64,000 nt of DNA from Pseudonocardia sp. T1-2H. GTDB lineage: Bacteria; Actinomycetota; Actinomycetes; Mycobacteriales; Pseudonocardiaceae. Below are positions 49,555-57,385 of this stretch, one piece after another (position 1 is the stretch's first letter; every line of letters begins with the position of its first letter). Where the stretch lies: assembly GCF_038039215.1 (NCBI RefSeq), contig NZ_JBBPCL010000001.1, positions 4,278,001-4,342,000 on the forward strand, read 5' to 3'. Under the pieces are notes generated by a model. That model searched no databases and was not told the DNA's origin. It worked only from the letters and a program-made list of their open reading frames with translations. A program made the position numbers and the translations under genes.

Positions 49555-49950
49555 GAGAGCGAGACCTCCACGACCCCGGCGAGCACCGGTCGTCATCGCC
49601 GGCCCGATCAGCCCGTCCCGGTCCTGGTCGTGCCGGGCCTCGCCGAGCAACCGCGTCGCCTCCTCGACCGTCGGCGGATGAGGCTCCGGCGCCTTCAGGG
49701 ACGGGGGCTCGACCTGCGGGAGCCGGCCGGCCGGCAGCCGGCGCCACCGGACCGCCTTCGTGAACGCCCCGTCAGCACAAGGGCACGTGCCGGATCGTCC
49801 TGTCCGACAGCGGCCGGCTCTGCGGCACTGGGGCCTCCGGCACCGCTCCTCGCAGGCGTGCGGACCTGTGATCCGGTGATCGATGATCTTCCTGCGACGG
49901 CGCAGTGGACGCGGTATCGACGGAGCTCCGCGTACAGCGGGTCGAGGGCG
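49555..49950 (-). pseudogene. Tyrosine recombinase (phage/plasmid integrase) remnant
   Basis: Across several frames the minus strand retains integrase segments: LYAELRRYR near 49940, HACEERCR, PLSDRTIRHV, then GAFTKAVRWRRLPAGR, VEPPSLKAPEPHPPTVEEAT, RLLGEA and AMTTGARRG. These are the linker, core-binding end and first catalytic-domain helix (box with Arg) of actinobacterial integrases of the pSAM2/phage type. Multiple frameshifts and no catalytic Tyr region. It marks a former integrated element next to the amine oxidase gene. Confidence 0.75.
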
Positions 49951-50122
49951 TCGGATCGACGGCGCCGGGCTTGCGATGCCCGATCGGCCGTCGCCGCCGT
50001 CCAACGTGCAGTCTCTCGTTGATCACCCGTGTGCGAATCGCGCCCGCCTGCGTGGCCACCTCGGGGCCGGCAGGCACGAGCCCTCTCGCGAGCGGTCCGT
50101 CTGGTCCCCCCTGGAGCCGACG

Positions 50123-50821
50123 CTAAGGACTTTCAGTGTCCAGTTCCAGCGCCGAAGCGGCGTGTACGACGTGCTGACGCGTGAGCGCCTCCGCCCGGAC
50201 GGGGTCTCCGGCCTCGACGGCCGCGAGGATCTCCCGGTGTTCGGTGTGCTCGACCGAGCCGAACGGCCGAACGCCGCCCCGCCACACCTCGGCGACCTGC
50301 AGCGCGAGCGCGATGAGGTCCTGCATGCGGTCCAGTTGTCCCGTCACCAGGTCGTTGTCCGCGTCGAGGTACAGCTCTCGATGGAAGCGCCGATTCGCCA
50401 GGTTGAAGCCGACCTGGTCGTCGGCTGCTGCCGCGGCCTCGGCCTCCTTGAGCGCCGCGCGGGCGGCGTGCGGGTTCCCCGGGCCGTTGCGCTCCGCAGC
50501 GCGGCCCACCGCCCAGGGCTCGAGCAGCAGGCGGAGCTCGTAGATCTTGCGGACCTCGTCGGCGGACAGCGACCGGACCACGGCCCCGAGGTTGCGCGAC
50601 ATCACGACCAGCCCCGAGGAGGTCAGCCCGATCAACGCCTCGCGCACGGGTGTCTTCGACACCCCCAGCATCGTCGCGAGCTGGCGCTCGACGAGCGTCT
50701 GCCCCGGCCGCAGCCGGCCCGCCAGGATCGCGGCGCGCAGCGACTCCGCGACGAGGTCGGAGCGGGTGATCACCTGGCCCAGGCTCAGCGTGCCGTCACC
50801 ACCCTGGGTCGCCGTCACCAC
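50123..50821 (-). CDS. GntR-family regulator (FCD type)
   Basis: A 232-residue regulator starting at one of two adjacent GTG codons (50821 or 50818). HTH: LVAESLRAAILAGRLRPGQT, LVERQLATMLGVSKTPVREA, LIGLTSSGLVVMSR. FCD domain: YELRLLLEPWAVGRAAERNG, FNLANRRFHRELYLDADNDL, SVEHTEHREILAAVEAGDPV with the metal-ligand His/Asp. It follows the NRAMP-like gene in the same direction and probably controls the amidohydrolase-Rieske-transporter genes upstream. Confidence 0.9.
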   Translation of the reverse strand: MVTATQGGDGTLSLGQVITRSDLVAESLRAAILAGRLRPGQTLVERQLATMLGVSKTPVREALIGLTSSGLVVMSRNLGAVVRSLSADEVRKIYELRLLLEPWAVGRAAERNGPGNPHAARAALKEAEAAAAADDQVGFNLANRRFHRELYLDADNDLVTGQLDRMQDLIALALQVAEVWRGGVRPFGSVEHTEHREILAAVEAGDPVRAEALTRQHVVHAASALELDTESP

Positions 50822-50883
50822 GCCGCCCACCCTTCCCAGCCCACCGGACAACGTCCGGGCCAGGATACCGAGACCCCCGGTGC

Positions 50884-52206
50884 TCAGGCTGCCAGTTCCA
50901 GTAGCCCTCGCACCGTGCTGTAACTCGCCCACAGACCCACCAGGCCCACCCCGCAGAGCAGCACGTTCGTCCACCATCGGTTGGTGTACCCCGCGGCCAT
51001 CCGACGCCGGTCGTTGGTGAGCACGATCGTGCCGATCATCAGCACCGGCGCGAGCAGGCCGGCCGTCGCGCTGCCGATGACCGTCATGGACAGCGCCTCG
51101 GGGAAGAGCGGCAACGCGAACACCACCGGAACCAGGACCATGACCCCGATCTGCAGCGGCTTGAACAACGGGTCCGCCTTGGGCTCGGGATACTGCGCCG
51201 CGCGCTCCGTGGCCGATCGGTGCACGCCGCGGAACAGGATCTGCGTGTAGCCCGAGGCATAGGCGGAGAAGGAGCAGAACGCGACGAAGAACAGGCCGAC
51301 CCAGAGCAGCCACGGCCCGATCGCCCCGATCGCGGTGCCCATCATCGCCGCCAGGTCCGGCAGCGTCTTCACGGTGCCACCCCGCGCATGCAACACCTGT
51401 GCGCCGACGATCCAGATCGACAGGTTGACGACGATGACGGCGACGACCCCGAGCAGGAGGTCGAGGTGCGCGATTCGTATGAATCCCGGACCTGACCAGC
51501 CCTTGTTGCGAATGAACTCGGGGTACATCAGGTTGCCGGCGGAACCGCCTACGACGCCGATGATCGCGGCGGCGACGAGCAACGTTCCGAACGGTCCCTG
51601 GTCGGGTGGCAGCCCGAACGCCAGTCCGCGGACCACCTCACCGGCATCCGGCCCAGACAGCGCCGCAGCCGTGACGAAGGTCAGCACGAGCACCCCGACC
51701 TTGACCCGGGCGATGATCTCGAGCGTCCGGTAGTGCTCGCGCCGCGCAAGCATGACGGCGGTGATCGCGACGACGAGCACGGTCCAGCCGAACACTCCCC
51801 AGCGCTGGCCGCCGAGGCCGCCGGACAGATGGAAGAGGGCGGTTCCGGCGGTCACGGCCAGGAACGTCTGCAGGATGAAGCCGGAGAGGAACGCGAGCAC
51901 GCCGATGGTCGCGGGAAGGTGCCGCCAGAGCGCGCCGAACCCCTCCAGCACGGACCGGTCCCCCACGACATTGCACAACGCGTACCGCGCGATCGCAGCG
52001 GTGAAGAAGTAGCGGCAGATCAGGGCCAGCGCGAGCGCCCACATCAGCCCGTATCCGTAGTTGCCGCCCGAGACAGCGGAGCTGACCAGGTCGCCGGCCC
52101 CGAGCCAGGACATGGCCACCAGCAGCCCGGGCCCCAGGTTGCGCAGGTACTGCCCCACCGTGGTGGGGGCGGCCGGCCCGATCGTTCCTCGTTGAACATC
52201 GGTCAT
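50884..52206 (-). CDS. NRAMP-related transporter lacking the canonical DPGN and MPH motifs
   Basis: A 440-residue protein with about 11 helices and the NRAMP-family layout: LRNLGPGLLVAMSWLGAGDL, VSSAVSGGNYGYGLMWALAL, GSAGNLMYPEFIRNKGW in helix 6. In true NRAMP metal importers helix 1 has DPGN and helix 6 has MPH. Here the positions read GAGD and YPE, so divalent Mn/Fe transport is doubtful, and another cation or an organic substrate is possible. ATG 52206 is preferred because GAGGAG precedes it and a palindrome covers the alternative ATG at 52224. Same direction as the Rieske and amidohydrolase genes. Confidence 0.82.
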   Translation of the reverse strand: MTDVQRGTIGPAAPTTVGQYLRNLGPGLLVAMSWLGAGDLVSSAVSGGNYGYGLMWALALALICRYFFTAAIARYALCNVVGDRSVLEGFGALWRHLPATIGVLAFLSGFILQTFLAVTAGTALFHLSGGLGGQRWGVFGWTVLVVAITAVMLARREHYRTLEIIARVKVGVLVLTFVTAAALSGPDAGEVVRGLAFGLPPDQGPFGTLLVAAAIIGVVGGSAGNLMYPEFIRNKGWSGPGFIRIAHLDLLLGVVAVIVVNLSIWIVGAQVLHARGGTVKTLPDLAAMMGTAIGAIGPWLLWVGLFFVAFCSFSAYASGYTQILFRGVHRSATERAAQYPEPKADPLFKPLQIGVMVLVPVVFALPLFPEALSMTVIGSATAGLLAPVLMIGTIVLTNDRRRMAAGYTNRWWTNVLLCGVGLVGLWASYSTVRGLLELAA

Positions 52207-52223
52207 CTGGCACTCCTCGATCA

Positions 52224-52245
52224 TGTGACCTCCGCGGAGGTCACA
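52224..52245. promoter_or_regulatory. Perfect 22-base palindrome before the NRAMP-like gene
   Basis: TGTGACCTCCG meets CGGAGGTCACA with no mismatch. It covers the stop codon of the Rieske gene and ends 18 bases before the transporter start codon, just upstream of its ribosome site. It could be a hairpin that adjusts transporter expression within the operon, a terminator, or an operator for the GntR protein. Symmetry is seen; role is inference. Confidence 0.6.
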
Positions 52246-52702
52246 ACTCGATGATCACGTACTCCTCGGTCGCCCGGACCGGGTACGTCTCGGCGGAGTA
52301 CGGCCCCTTCTGCAGTCCGGCCGCCGCGAGCCTCTCCTCTTCCGCCAGCAGCTCTGCACCCGCGACGAGTCGGGCGTCGTAGCGCCGCACCCGGGTCTTC
52401 TGGGGGTCGAACCACGACTGCCCCGTACGGATGTCGAACTCCCACTGGTGCCACGGACAGCGGAGGAACTCCCCACGCCGTAGGTACTCGTAGTGACCCG
52501 GCCCCTCGGATCGCACGAACCCCGAGCGCACCCCGGCGCACAGCGGGCCGCCGGCATGGGGACAGGCGTTGCGGACGGCGAAGTACTCGCCGTCGAGGTT
52601 GAACACCCCGATCGAGCGGCCCTCGACCTCGACGATCTTGCTGCCGCCGGGCGGGATCTCCGCCGCCTTCGCGACGACGACGTGACGGTGCTGCGCGCTC
52701 AT
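52241..52702 (-). CDS. Rieske [2Fe-2S] domain protein
   Basis: A 153-residue protein with one Rieske domain: FAVRNACPHAGGPLCAGVRS and EFLRCPWHQWEFDIRTGQSW give C-x-H and C-x-x-H cluster ligands. The C-terminal YSAETYPVRATEEYVIIEL is the family's last strand. No oxygenase catalytic domain is attached, so it may be a ferredoxin for an oxygenase or an auxiliary subunit. ATG 52702 overlaps the stop of the first amidohydrolase. None of the nearby genes is a Rieske oxygenase alpha subunit. Confidence 0.9.
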   Translation of the reverse strand: MSAQHRHVVVAKAAEIPPGGSKIVEVEGRSIGVFNLDGEYFAVRNACPHAGGPLCAGVRSGFVRSEGPGHYEYLRRGEFLRCPWHQWEFDIRTGQSWFDPQKTRVRRYDARLVAGAELLAEEERLAAAGLQKGPYSAETYPVRATEEYVIIEL

Positions 52703-53820
52703 GCGCCGAGGGCGTAGTAGTCGAGCGCGTTCCCCCGCATGATCCTGGCCCGCATCTCGTCCGGGAGCTTGGTCTGGAACGCGCGCTGCGGGTGGTCGAA
52801 GTCCCAGTGCGGGTAGTCCGTGGAGAACATCAGGATGTGCTGCCCGATCTCCTCGATCAGCGCCAGCAGGTCGGCGGGACGTTCGGGCTCCTCGATGGGC
52901 TGGGTGGTGATCCGGACCCGGTCGCGCAGGTACTCCGACGGCAGCCGTTGCAGGTCGGGCACCTCGACGCGCAGCCGGTGGTAGAGGGCGTCCAGGCGCC
53001 ACATCAGCGGCGGGACCCAGGCGAACCCGCCTTCGATGAGCACGACCTTCAGCTCCGGGAACCGGTCGAACACCCCGTCCATGATCAGGCTCGTGACCTG
53101 CGCCTGGAACGCCACGGACATCGCGGTGTGGTCCTCGATGTAGAAGGAGGGCCAGCCCGCCGAGGTGATCGGGGCACCGGTCGTCGAGGCGAAGTGGATG
53201 CCCACCGGCAGGCCGCACTCCTGCGCTGCGTCGTAGATGGGCCAGTACCGGCGCTTGCCCAGCGGCGCCAGGGTGCGCGGGAACAACAGCACCTGCACGA
53301 ACCCGGAGTGGGCCGCTGCGGCCCGGCGGATCTCCTCGGCCGCCAGCTCCGGGGCCTCGAACGTGACCGTGATCGAGGCGCGCAGCCGGGCGTCGCGCTC
53401 GAGCCAGTGCTCGACCTGCCAGTCGTTGACCGCTCGGGCCAGTGCTGCGCCGTAGCCCTCGTTGCGCTGCTCAGCAGCGCGGTACAGACAGTTGAGGATG
53501 GCGCGGTCGATGCCGTAACGGTCCAGGAGCTGCTCACGCATGAAGTCCAGATCCGAACCCGGAATTCCACCGCCCGGCGGCCATGCGTCGGTCCGCGACC
53601 CGCCGGCCGGACTGACCTTGGGGTAGACGTAGCCGGCCTCGTAGGGCGAGTACGTACGCGGACCGACGTGGTCCATGTGCTCGAGCCAGCGAGCCGCGAG
53701 ATAGGGGCGCAGGGCTGCGTCGCTCGGAACGGCGTTGTGCACGTCGCAGTCGACGATGCCCGTACCGGGCCCTCCGCTGCGCGGCCCCGCCGCTGTCGGG
53801 TCGGTCAGCAGGTCGGTCAT
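52699..53820 (-). CDS. Amidohydrolase-2 family protein
   Basis: A 373-residue TIM-barrel metal hydrolase/decarboxylase: GTGIVDCDVHNAVPSDAALR near the N-terminus (DxH metal site), GLPVGIHFASTTGAPITSAG with His, LKVVLIEGGFAWVPPLMWRL, and HILMFSTDYPHWDFDHPQRA with the catalytic Asp. The family contains nonoxidative aromatic acid decarboxylases and lactone or amide hydrolases. ATGA overlaps with both the Rieske gene and the second paralogue. Sequence blocks are shared with 53817-54914, so the pair arose by duplication. Confidence 0.88.
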   Translation of the reverse strand: MTDLLTDPTAAGPRSGGPGTGIVDCDVHNAVPSDAALRPYLAARWLEHMDHVGPRTYSPYEAGYVYPKVSPAGGSRTDAWPPGGGIPGSDLDFMREQLLDRYGIDRAILNCLYRAAEQRNEGYGAALARAVNDWQVEHWLERDARLRASITVTFEAPELAAEEIRRAAAAHSGFVQVLLFPRTLAPLGKRRYWPIYDAAQECGLPVGIHFASTTGAPITSAGWPSFYIEDHTAMSVAFQAQVTSLIMDGVFDRFPELKVVLIEGGFAWVPPLMWRLDALYHRLRVEVPDLQRLPSEYLRDRVRITTQPIEEPERPADLLALIEEIGQHILMFSTDYPHWDFDHPQRAFQTKLPDEMRARIMRGNALDYYALGA

Positions 53821-54914
53821 ACCGCAGCTCCCTGCAGGATCGTCGGGTACGTCGCCAGCGCGTTGTCCCGCAGCACCTGCCGGCGCTCGGCCGGGGACAG
53901 GAACTGCAGCAGTGACTGCTGGGGATCGCGGTGGTGCCAGTGCGGGTGGTCGCCGGAGTAGAGCAGCATGTCCACCGAGCCGATCTGGTCCAGGAACCTC
54001 GGCAGGTGCTCGCGCGCCTGCTCCGTGCCCAGCGGCCCGTCGAACGGCGCGGTGCTCAGCCGCACGTGCCGGCGGATCACGACCGACGGGCGGTCGACGA
54101 CCCACGGGATCTCCCGACGCAGGCCCTTCCAGTTCTTGTCCAGGCGCCACATCAACGAGGGCAGCCAGGTCACCCCGCTCTCCAGCAGCACGACCTTCAG
54201 CGCCGGGAACCGGGCGAAGACGCCCTCGCAGACCAGGCTCGTGAGCTGTGACTGCATGGCCAGTGCCGCGCCGGCGTACTCCTCCAGGTACGTCGAGGGC
54301 CACCCGATCGGCAGCGGTGGATTGCCGCCGGCAACCCCGGGGTGAATGCCGACGGGCAGCCCGGCCGCCGCTGCGGCCTCGTAGATCGGCCAGAGCGCCC
54401 GGTTGCCCAGCGGTACCTGCGAGTTGGCCAGCAGCAGGACCTGGACGAAGCCGCCGTGGCCGGCCAGCCGTTCGATCTCCTGCGCAGCACGCTGCGGGTT
54501 CTGCGACGGAACCACGATCGAGGCGCGGTAGCGAGGGTCGGCGGCGAGCCAGCGCTGCGCCTGCCAGTCGTTGAGGGCGCTCGCCATCGCGACCGCCCAG
54601 TCCTCGTTGTGGATCGGCTGCACCGCGTAGAGGCAGTTCAGGATCGCGACGTCCACGCCCCGGTCGAGGACCTGGGCCTGCACCAGCTCCGGGTCGGCTG
54701 CTGGAGTTCGACCGCCAGATCTGCTCTCGGGCGTGGCGGAAAGGGCGGCCCTTCCGGGGTAGAACGCCGGCGAAAGGCCGGCCACCCCGTGCTCCACGCA
54801 GTAGTCGCTCCACCGCTGCGGGAGGTAGGGAAACAGCTCCGCGATGTCGTCGACCGCGTTGTGCACGTCGCAGTCGATCGCTCCGAACCCGGCGACGGGT
54901 GTCACAGACGTCAT
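53817..54914 (-). CDS. Amidohydrolase-2 family protein (paralogue)
   Basis: A 365-residue paralogue of the next gene: FGAIDCDVHNAVDDIAELFP, GLPVGIHPGVAGGNPPLPIG, LKVVLLESGVTWLPSLMWRL, DMLLYSGDHPHWHHRDPQQS. The Asp of STDYPHWD is here SGDHPHWH, still with Asp in place. ATG 54914 begins the operon of two amidohydrolases, Rieske, NRAMP-like and GntR genes. Two tandem amidohydrolase-2 genes suggest a two-subunit complex or two sequential steps on related substrates. Confidence 0.88.
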   Translation of the reverse strand: MTSVTPVAGFGAIDCDVHNAVDDIAELFPYLPQRWSDYCVEHGVAGLSPAFYPGRAALSATPESRSGGRTPAADPELVQAQVLDRGVDVAILNCLYAVQPIHNEDWAVAMASALNDWQAQRWLAADPRYRASIVVPSQNPQRAAQEIERLAGHGGFVQVLLLANSQVPLGNRALWPIYEAAAAAGLPVGIHPGVAGGNPPLPIGWPSTYLEEYAGAALAMQSQLTSLVCEGVFARFPALKVVLLESGVTWLPSLMWRLDKNWKGLRREIPWVVDRPSVVIRRHVRLSTAPFDGPLGTEQAREHLPRFLDQIGSVDMLLYSGDHPHWHHRDPQQSLLQFLSPAERRQVLRDNALATYPTILQGAAV

Positions 54915-54939
54915 GAGCCGCTCCTGCCTCATTGCCGGC

Positions 54940-54955
54940 GGTATCTTGGAATACC
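54940..54955. promoter_or_regulatory. Candidate GntR operator upstream of the amidohydrolase operon
   Basis: GGTAT-CTTGGA-ATACC lies 26 bases upstream of the second amidohydrolase start and 93 bases before the divergent [2Fe-2S] remnant. TGGTAT on the minus strand fits FadR-type half-sites, and a GntR gene sits at the end of this operon. Assignment is inference from symmetry. Confidence 0.45.
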
Positions 54956-55047
54956 AGCATCCCAATCGCTCCTCCGTCAAGCTCCCCCACGGCTCCCCCG
55001 CGCAATCACGCCGGTCCCGGGGCATCGGTCGAGGACGGTGAGTAGCG

Positions 55048-55350
55048 ATGACCGCCACAGAGGGCCCCGACGCAGCCGGGGCGCCACCCGCACGCCGGCT
55101 GACCTGCACGGTGAACGGACAGCACCGCACCGTCGAGTGCGAGGACCGGCAGCTGCTGGTGGAGGTGATCCGCGAGCAGCTGAACCTCAAGGGCACCCAC
55201 ATCGGGTGCTTGAACGGTGACTGCGGTGCCTGCACCGTCGAGCTCGACGGCCACATCATCGCCGGCAACCTGTGCCGCTGCACCGGCTACCAGCGCATCG
55301 ACACGTCCATCCGCGACGCCGCCGCCCGCTCCCGGGCGTCCGGCAGCTGA
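55048..55350 (+). pseudogene. [2Fe-2S] subunit of a xanthine-dehydrogenase-family enzyme, internally deleted
   Basis: 100 residues: LTCTVNGQHRTVECEDRQLL, then THIGCLNGDCGACTVELDG, the plant-type ferredoxin motif of molybdenum hydroxylase small subunits. It then jumps straight to GNLCRCTGYQRIDTSIRDAA, the end of the second cluster domain. About 60 residues are missing, including the fourth ligand of cluster one and the CGFCTPG half of cluster two. The reading frame is intact, but neither cluster can assemble normally. It stands alone, without large or FAD subunits nearby. Confidence 0.85.
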
Positions 55351-55374
55351 CCGCACCACCGACGAGGGGATCCG

Positions 55375-56316
55375 ATGAGCACGTCCACACCACCGCCCGG
55401 GGTCGCCATCACCGACGCGCGGTTGCAGGAGGTGGCGGAGAACGTCTTCGCCTACATTCAGCCCGATGGCACCTGGTGGATCAACAACACAGGCTTCCTG
55501 GTGGGCAGGGCCGGGGTCGTCAGCGTGGACGCGTGTTCCACCGAGGCCCGCACCCGCGCCTACCTCGACACGATCGCCGCGGTCACCGACCAGCCCGTGC
55601 GCACATTGATCAACACCCACCACCACGGCGACCACACGTTCGGCAACTACCTGTTCCGCGGCGCCACGATCGTCGGCCACGAGCGGATCCGGGAGGAGAT
55701 GCTGGCCTTCGGGCCGCCCCGCTCCGCCCCCTTCTGGCAGGACGTGGACTGGGGTGACGTCGAGCTGGCCCCGCCCTTCCTGACCTACACCGACCAGGTG
55801 TCGGTGTTCGTCGACGACCTGCGCTGCGAGCTGCGGCACGTCGGCACGCCCGCGCACACCACCAACGACTCGATCCTCTGGGTCCCCGACCACGCACTGC
55901 TGTTCAGCGGCGACCTCCTGTTCAACGGGGGCACCCCGTTCCTGCTGATGGGCTCGATCTCGGGCGCGATCGAGGCCGTGGCGGGGCTGAAGGAGCTGCC
56001 GGCCACGACGATCGTGCCCGGCCACGGCGAGGTCTGCGGACCCGAGCTCATCGACACGGTGCTGGGCTACCTCCGCTTCGTCAGCGACACCGCGCGGGAG
56101 GCCAAGGCCGCCGGGCTCTCCCCGCTCGACGCGGCCCGCGAGGTCGATCTCGGGCGCTTCGCCGAGTGGCTCGACGCAGAGCGGATCGTCGGCAACCTGC
56201 ACCGCGCCTACGCCGAGCTCGACGGCGCCGAGCGCGGGGCGCGGATCGACCTGGCCGCCGCGCTGGCGGACATGGTGACCTACAACGGCGGCAACCCGCT
56301 CACCTGCTACGCCTGA
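55375..56316 (+). CDS. Metallo-beta-lactamase-fold hydrolase
   Basis: A 313-residue MBL-fold enzyme with complete metal motif TLINTHHHGDHTFGNYLFRG (HxHxDH), RHVGTPAHTTNDSILWVPDH and LLFSGDLLFNGGTPF for the second His and bridging Asp, and TIVPGHGEVCGPELIDTVLG for the last His. The C-terminal 100 residues are helical, as in the alkyl/aryl-sulfatase- and lactonase-like subgroup. ATG 55375 with GAGGGGA upstream. It lies between the [2Fe-2S] remnant and the FAH protein, same direction. Probably hydrolyses a lactone, thioester or ester. Confidence 0.88.
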   Translation: MSTSTPPPGVAITDARLQEVAENVFAYIQPDGTWWINNTGFLVGRAGVVSVDACSTEARTRAYLDTIAAVTDQPVRTLINTHHHGDHTFGNYLFRGATIVGHERIREEMLAFGPPRSAPFWQDVDWGDVELAPPFLTYTDQVSVFVDDLRCELRHVGTPAHTTNDSILWVPDHALLFSGDLLFNGGTPFLLMGSISGAIEAVAGLKELPATTIVPGHGEVCGPELIDTVLGYLRFVSDTAREAKAAGLSPLDAAREVDLGRFAEWLDAERIVGNLHRAYAELDGAERGARIDLAAALADMVTYNGGNPLTCYA

Positions 56317-56339
56317 GGACGACGACCCCGAGGACGACG

Positions 56340-57272
56340 ATGCGCTGGACCACCTATCTCTCTCCGACTGACGGGCAGCAGCACGTCGGTCTCGTACGCG
56401 ACGGGACCATCGCGGGGCTCCGCCGTCCGGACCGGCTGCTGGACCTGCTCGGCGACGACGGCCGGCGACTCGCCGAGGCCGCACGGGAGATCGGCTCCGA
56501 CCCGCTGGACGTGATCGCCGAGGACGCGGCAACGCTATGTGCGCCCGTTCCGGTACCGCCCTCGATCCGCGACTTCATGGCCTTCGAGGAACACGTCGTC
56601 ACCTCGATGGCCGCGCTCGGCAGGACCGTCGACCCGGTCTGGTACGAAATCCCCGTCTTCTATTTCAGCAACCCCGCGGCCGTGCGGGGACCGCACGACG
56701 ACATCGAGGTCTCCCCGGGCTCGCGTCAGTTCGACTACGAGCTGGAGGCCGCGGTGGTGATCGGGCGACCCGGGTCGAACATCCGGGTCGAGGACGCCGA
56801 GTCGCACATCGCGGGCTACACGGTCCTGTGCGACTGGAGCGCCCGCGACCTGCAGGACCACGAGATGCGGCAGGGCCTCGGCCCGGCGAAGGGCAAGGAC
56901 GGGGCGACGAGCCTGGGGCCCTACCTCGTCACCCCCGACGAGCTGCAGGATCGTCGCCGCGGGGAGAGCCTCGAGCTGGCCATGACCGCCACCGTGAACG
57001 GCACGCAGTACAGCTCCGGGAACCTGGCCGCCCTGCACTGGTCGTTCGCCCAGATGATCTCCTACGCCTCCCGGGGAACGACGCTCCGACCCGGCGACGT
57101 CATCGGGTCCGGCACCGTCGGCACCGGCTGCATCCTGGAACTCTCCCGGGTGCACGGCGAGCAGGCCTACCCGTGGCTGTCACCGGGGGACGAGGTCGTG
57201 CTGGAGATCGAACGGCTCGGCGCCGTCCGGACCCGGATCCTGCCCGCCCCGGAGGTCGTCCCGCTGCGCTGA
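56340..57272 (+). CDS. Fumarylacetoacetate hydrolase-family protein
   Basis: A 310-residue FAH-superfamily enzyme: PPSIRDFMAFEEHVVTSMAA, QFDYELEAAVVIGRPGSNIR with the ExE metal ligands, YTVLCDWSARDLQDHEMRQG with Asp, AKGKDGATSLGPYLVTPDEL and LRPGDVIGSGTVGTGCILEL in family order. Members hydrolyse C-C bonds of beta-diketones or hydrate/decarboxylate dienoic acids in aromatic degradation. ATG 56340, 23 bases after the MBL-fold gene. The two are probably one operon. Confidence 0.9.
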   Translation: MRWTTYLSPTDGQQHVGLVRDGTIAGLRRPDRLLDLLGDDGRRLAEAAREIGSDPLDVIAEDAATLCAPVPVPPSIRDFMAFEEHVVTSMAALGRTVDPVWYEIPVFYFSNPAAVRGPHDDIEVSPGSRQFDYELEAAVVIGRPGSNIRVEDAESHIAGYTVLCDWSARDLQDHEMRQGLGPAKGKDGATSLGPYLVTPDELQDRRRGESLELAMTATVNGTQYSSGNLAALHWSFAQMISYASRGTTLRPGDVIGSGTVGTGCILELSRVHGEQAYPWLSPGDEVVLEIERLGAVRTRILPAPEVVPLR

Positions 57273-57280
57273 CGGGGCGC

Positions 57281-57364
57281 TCAGCCGGACAGCATGTCGG
57301 CGATCACGTTCTGGGTGCGGGTCATGTGCGCCTGCATCGCCGCGGAGGCAGTGTCGGGATCGAG
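57281..57364 (-). pseudogene. GntR (FCD) C-terminal remnant
   Basis: The minus strand reads DPDTASAAMQAHMTRTQNVI then ADMLSG and TGA (57283-57281): the last helix of an FCD-type GntR regulator, in the pattern that normally follows the ligand domain. Nothing else of the gene remains, because the ThDP enzyme starts its 3-prime end at 57386. Short, so confidence is modest. Confidence 0.45.
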
Positions 57365-57385
57365 GGCCTCTCCTGTCCGGCCCCG

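Noticed and set aside
49555..49950. A resident prophage or integrative element
   Set aside because: Only a frameshifted integrase stump is present; no structural, replication or transfer genes and no clear attachment repeats were seen.
52241..52702. Rieske aromatic-ring dioxygenase
   Set aside because: The protein is only 153 residues and lacks the catalytic iron domain; it is a ferredoxin-type Rieske protein.
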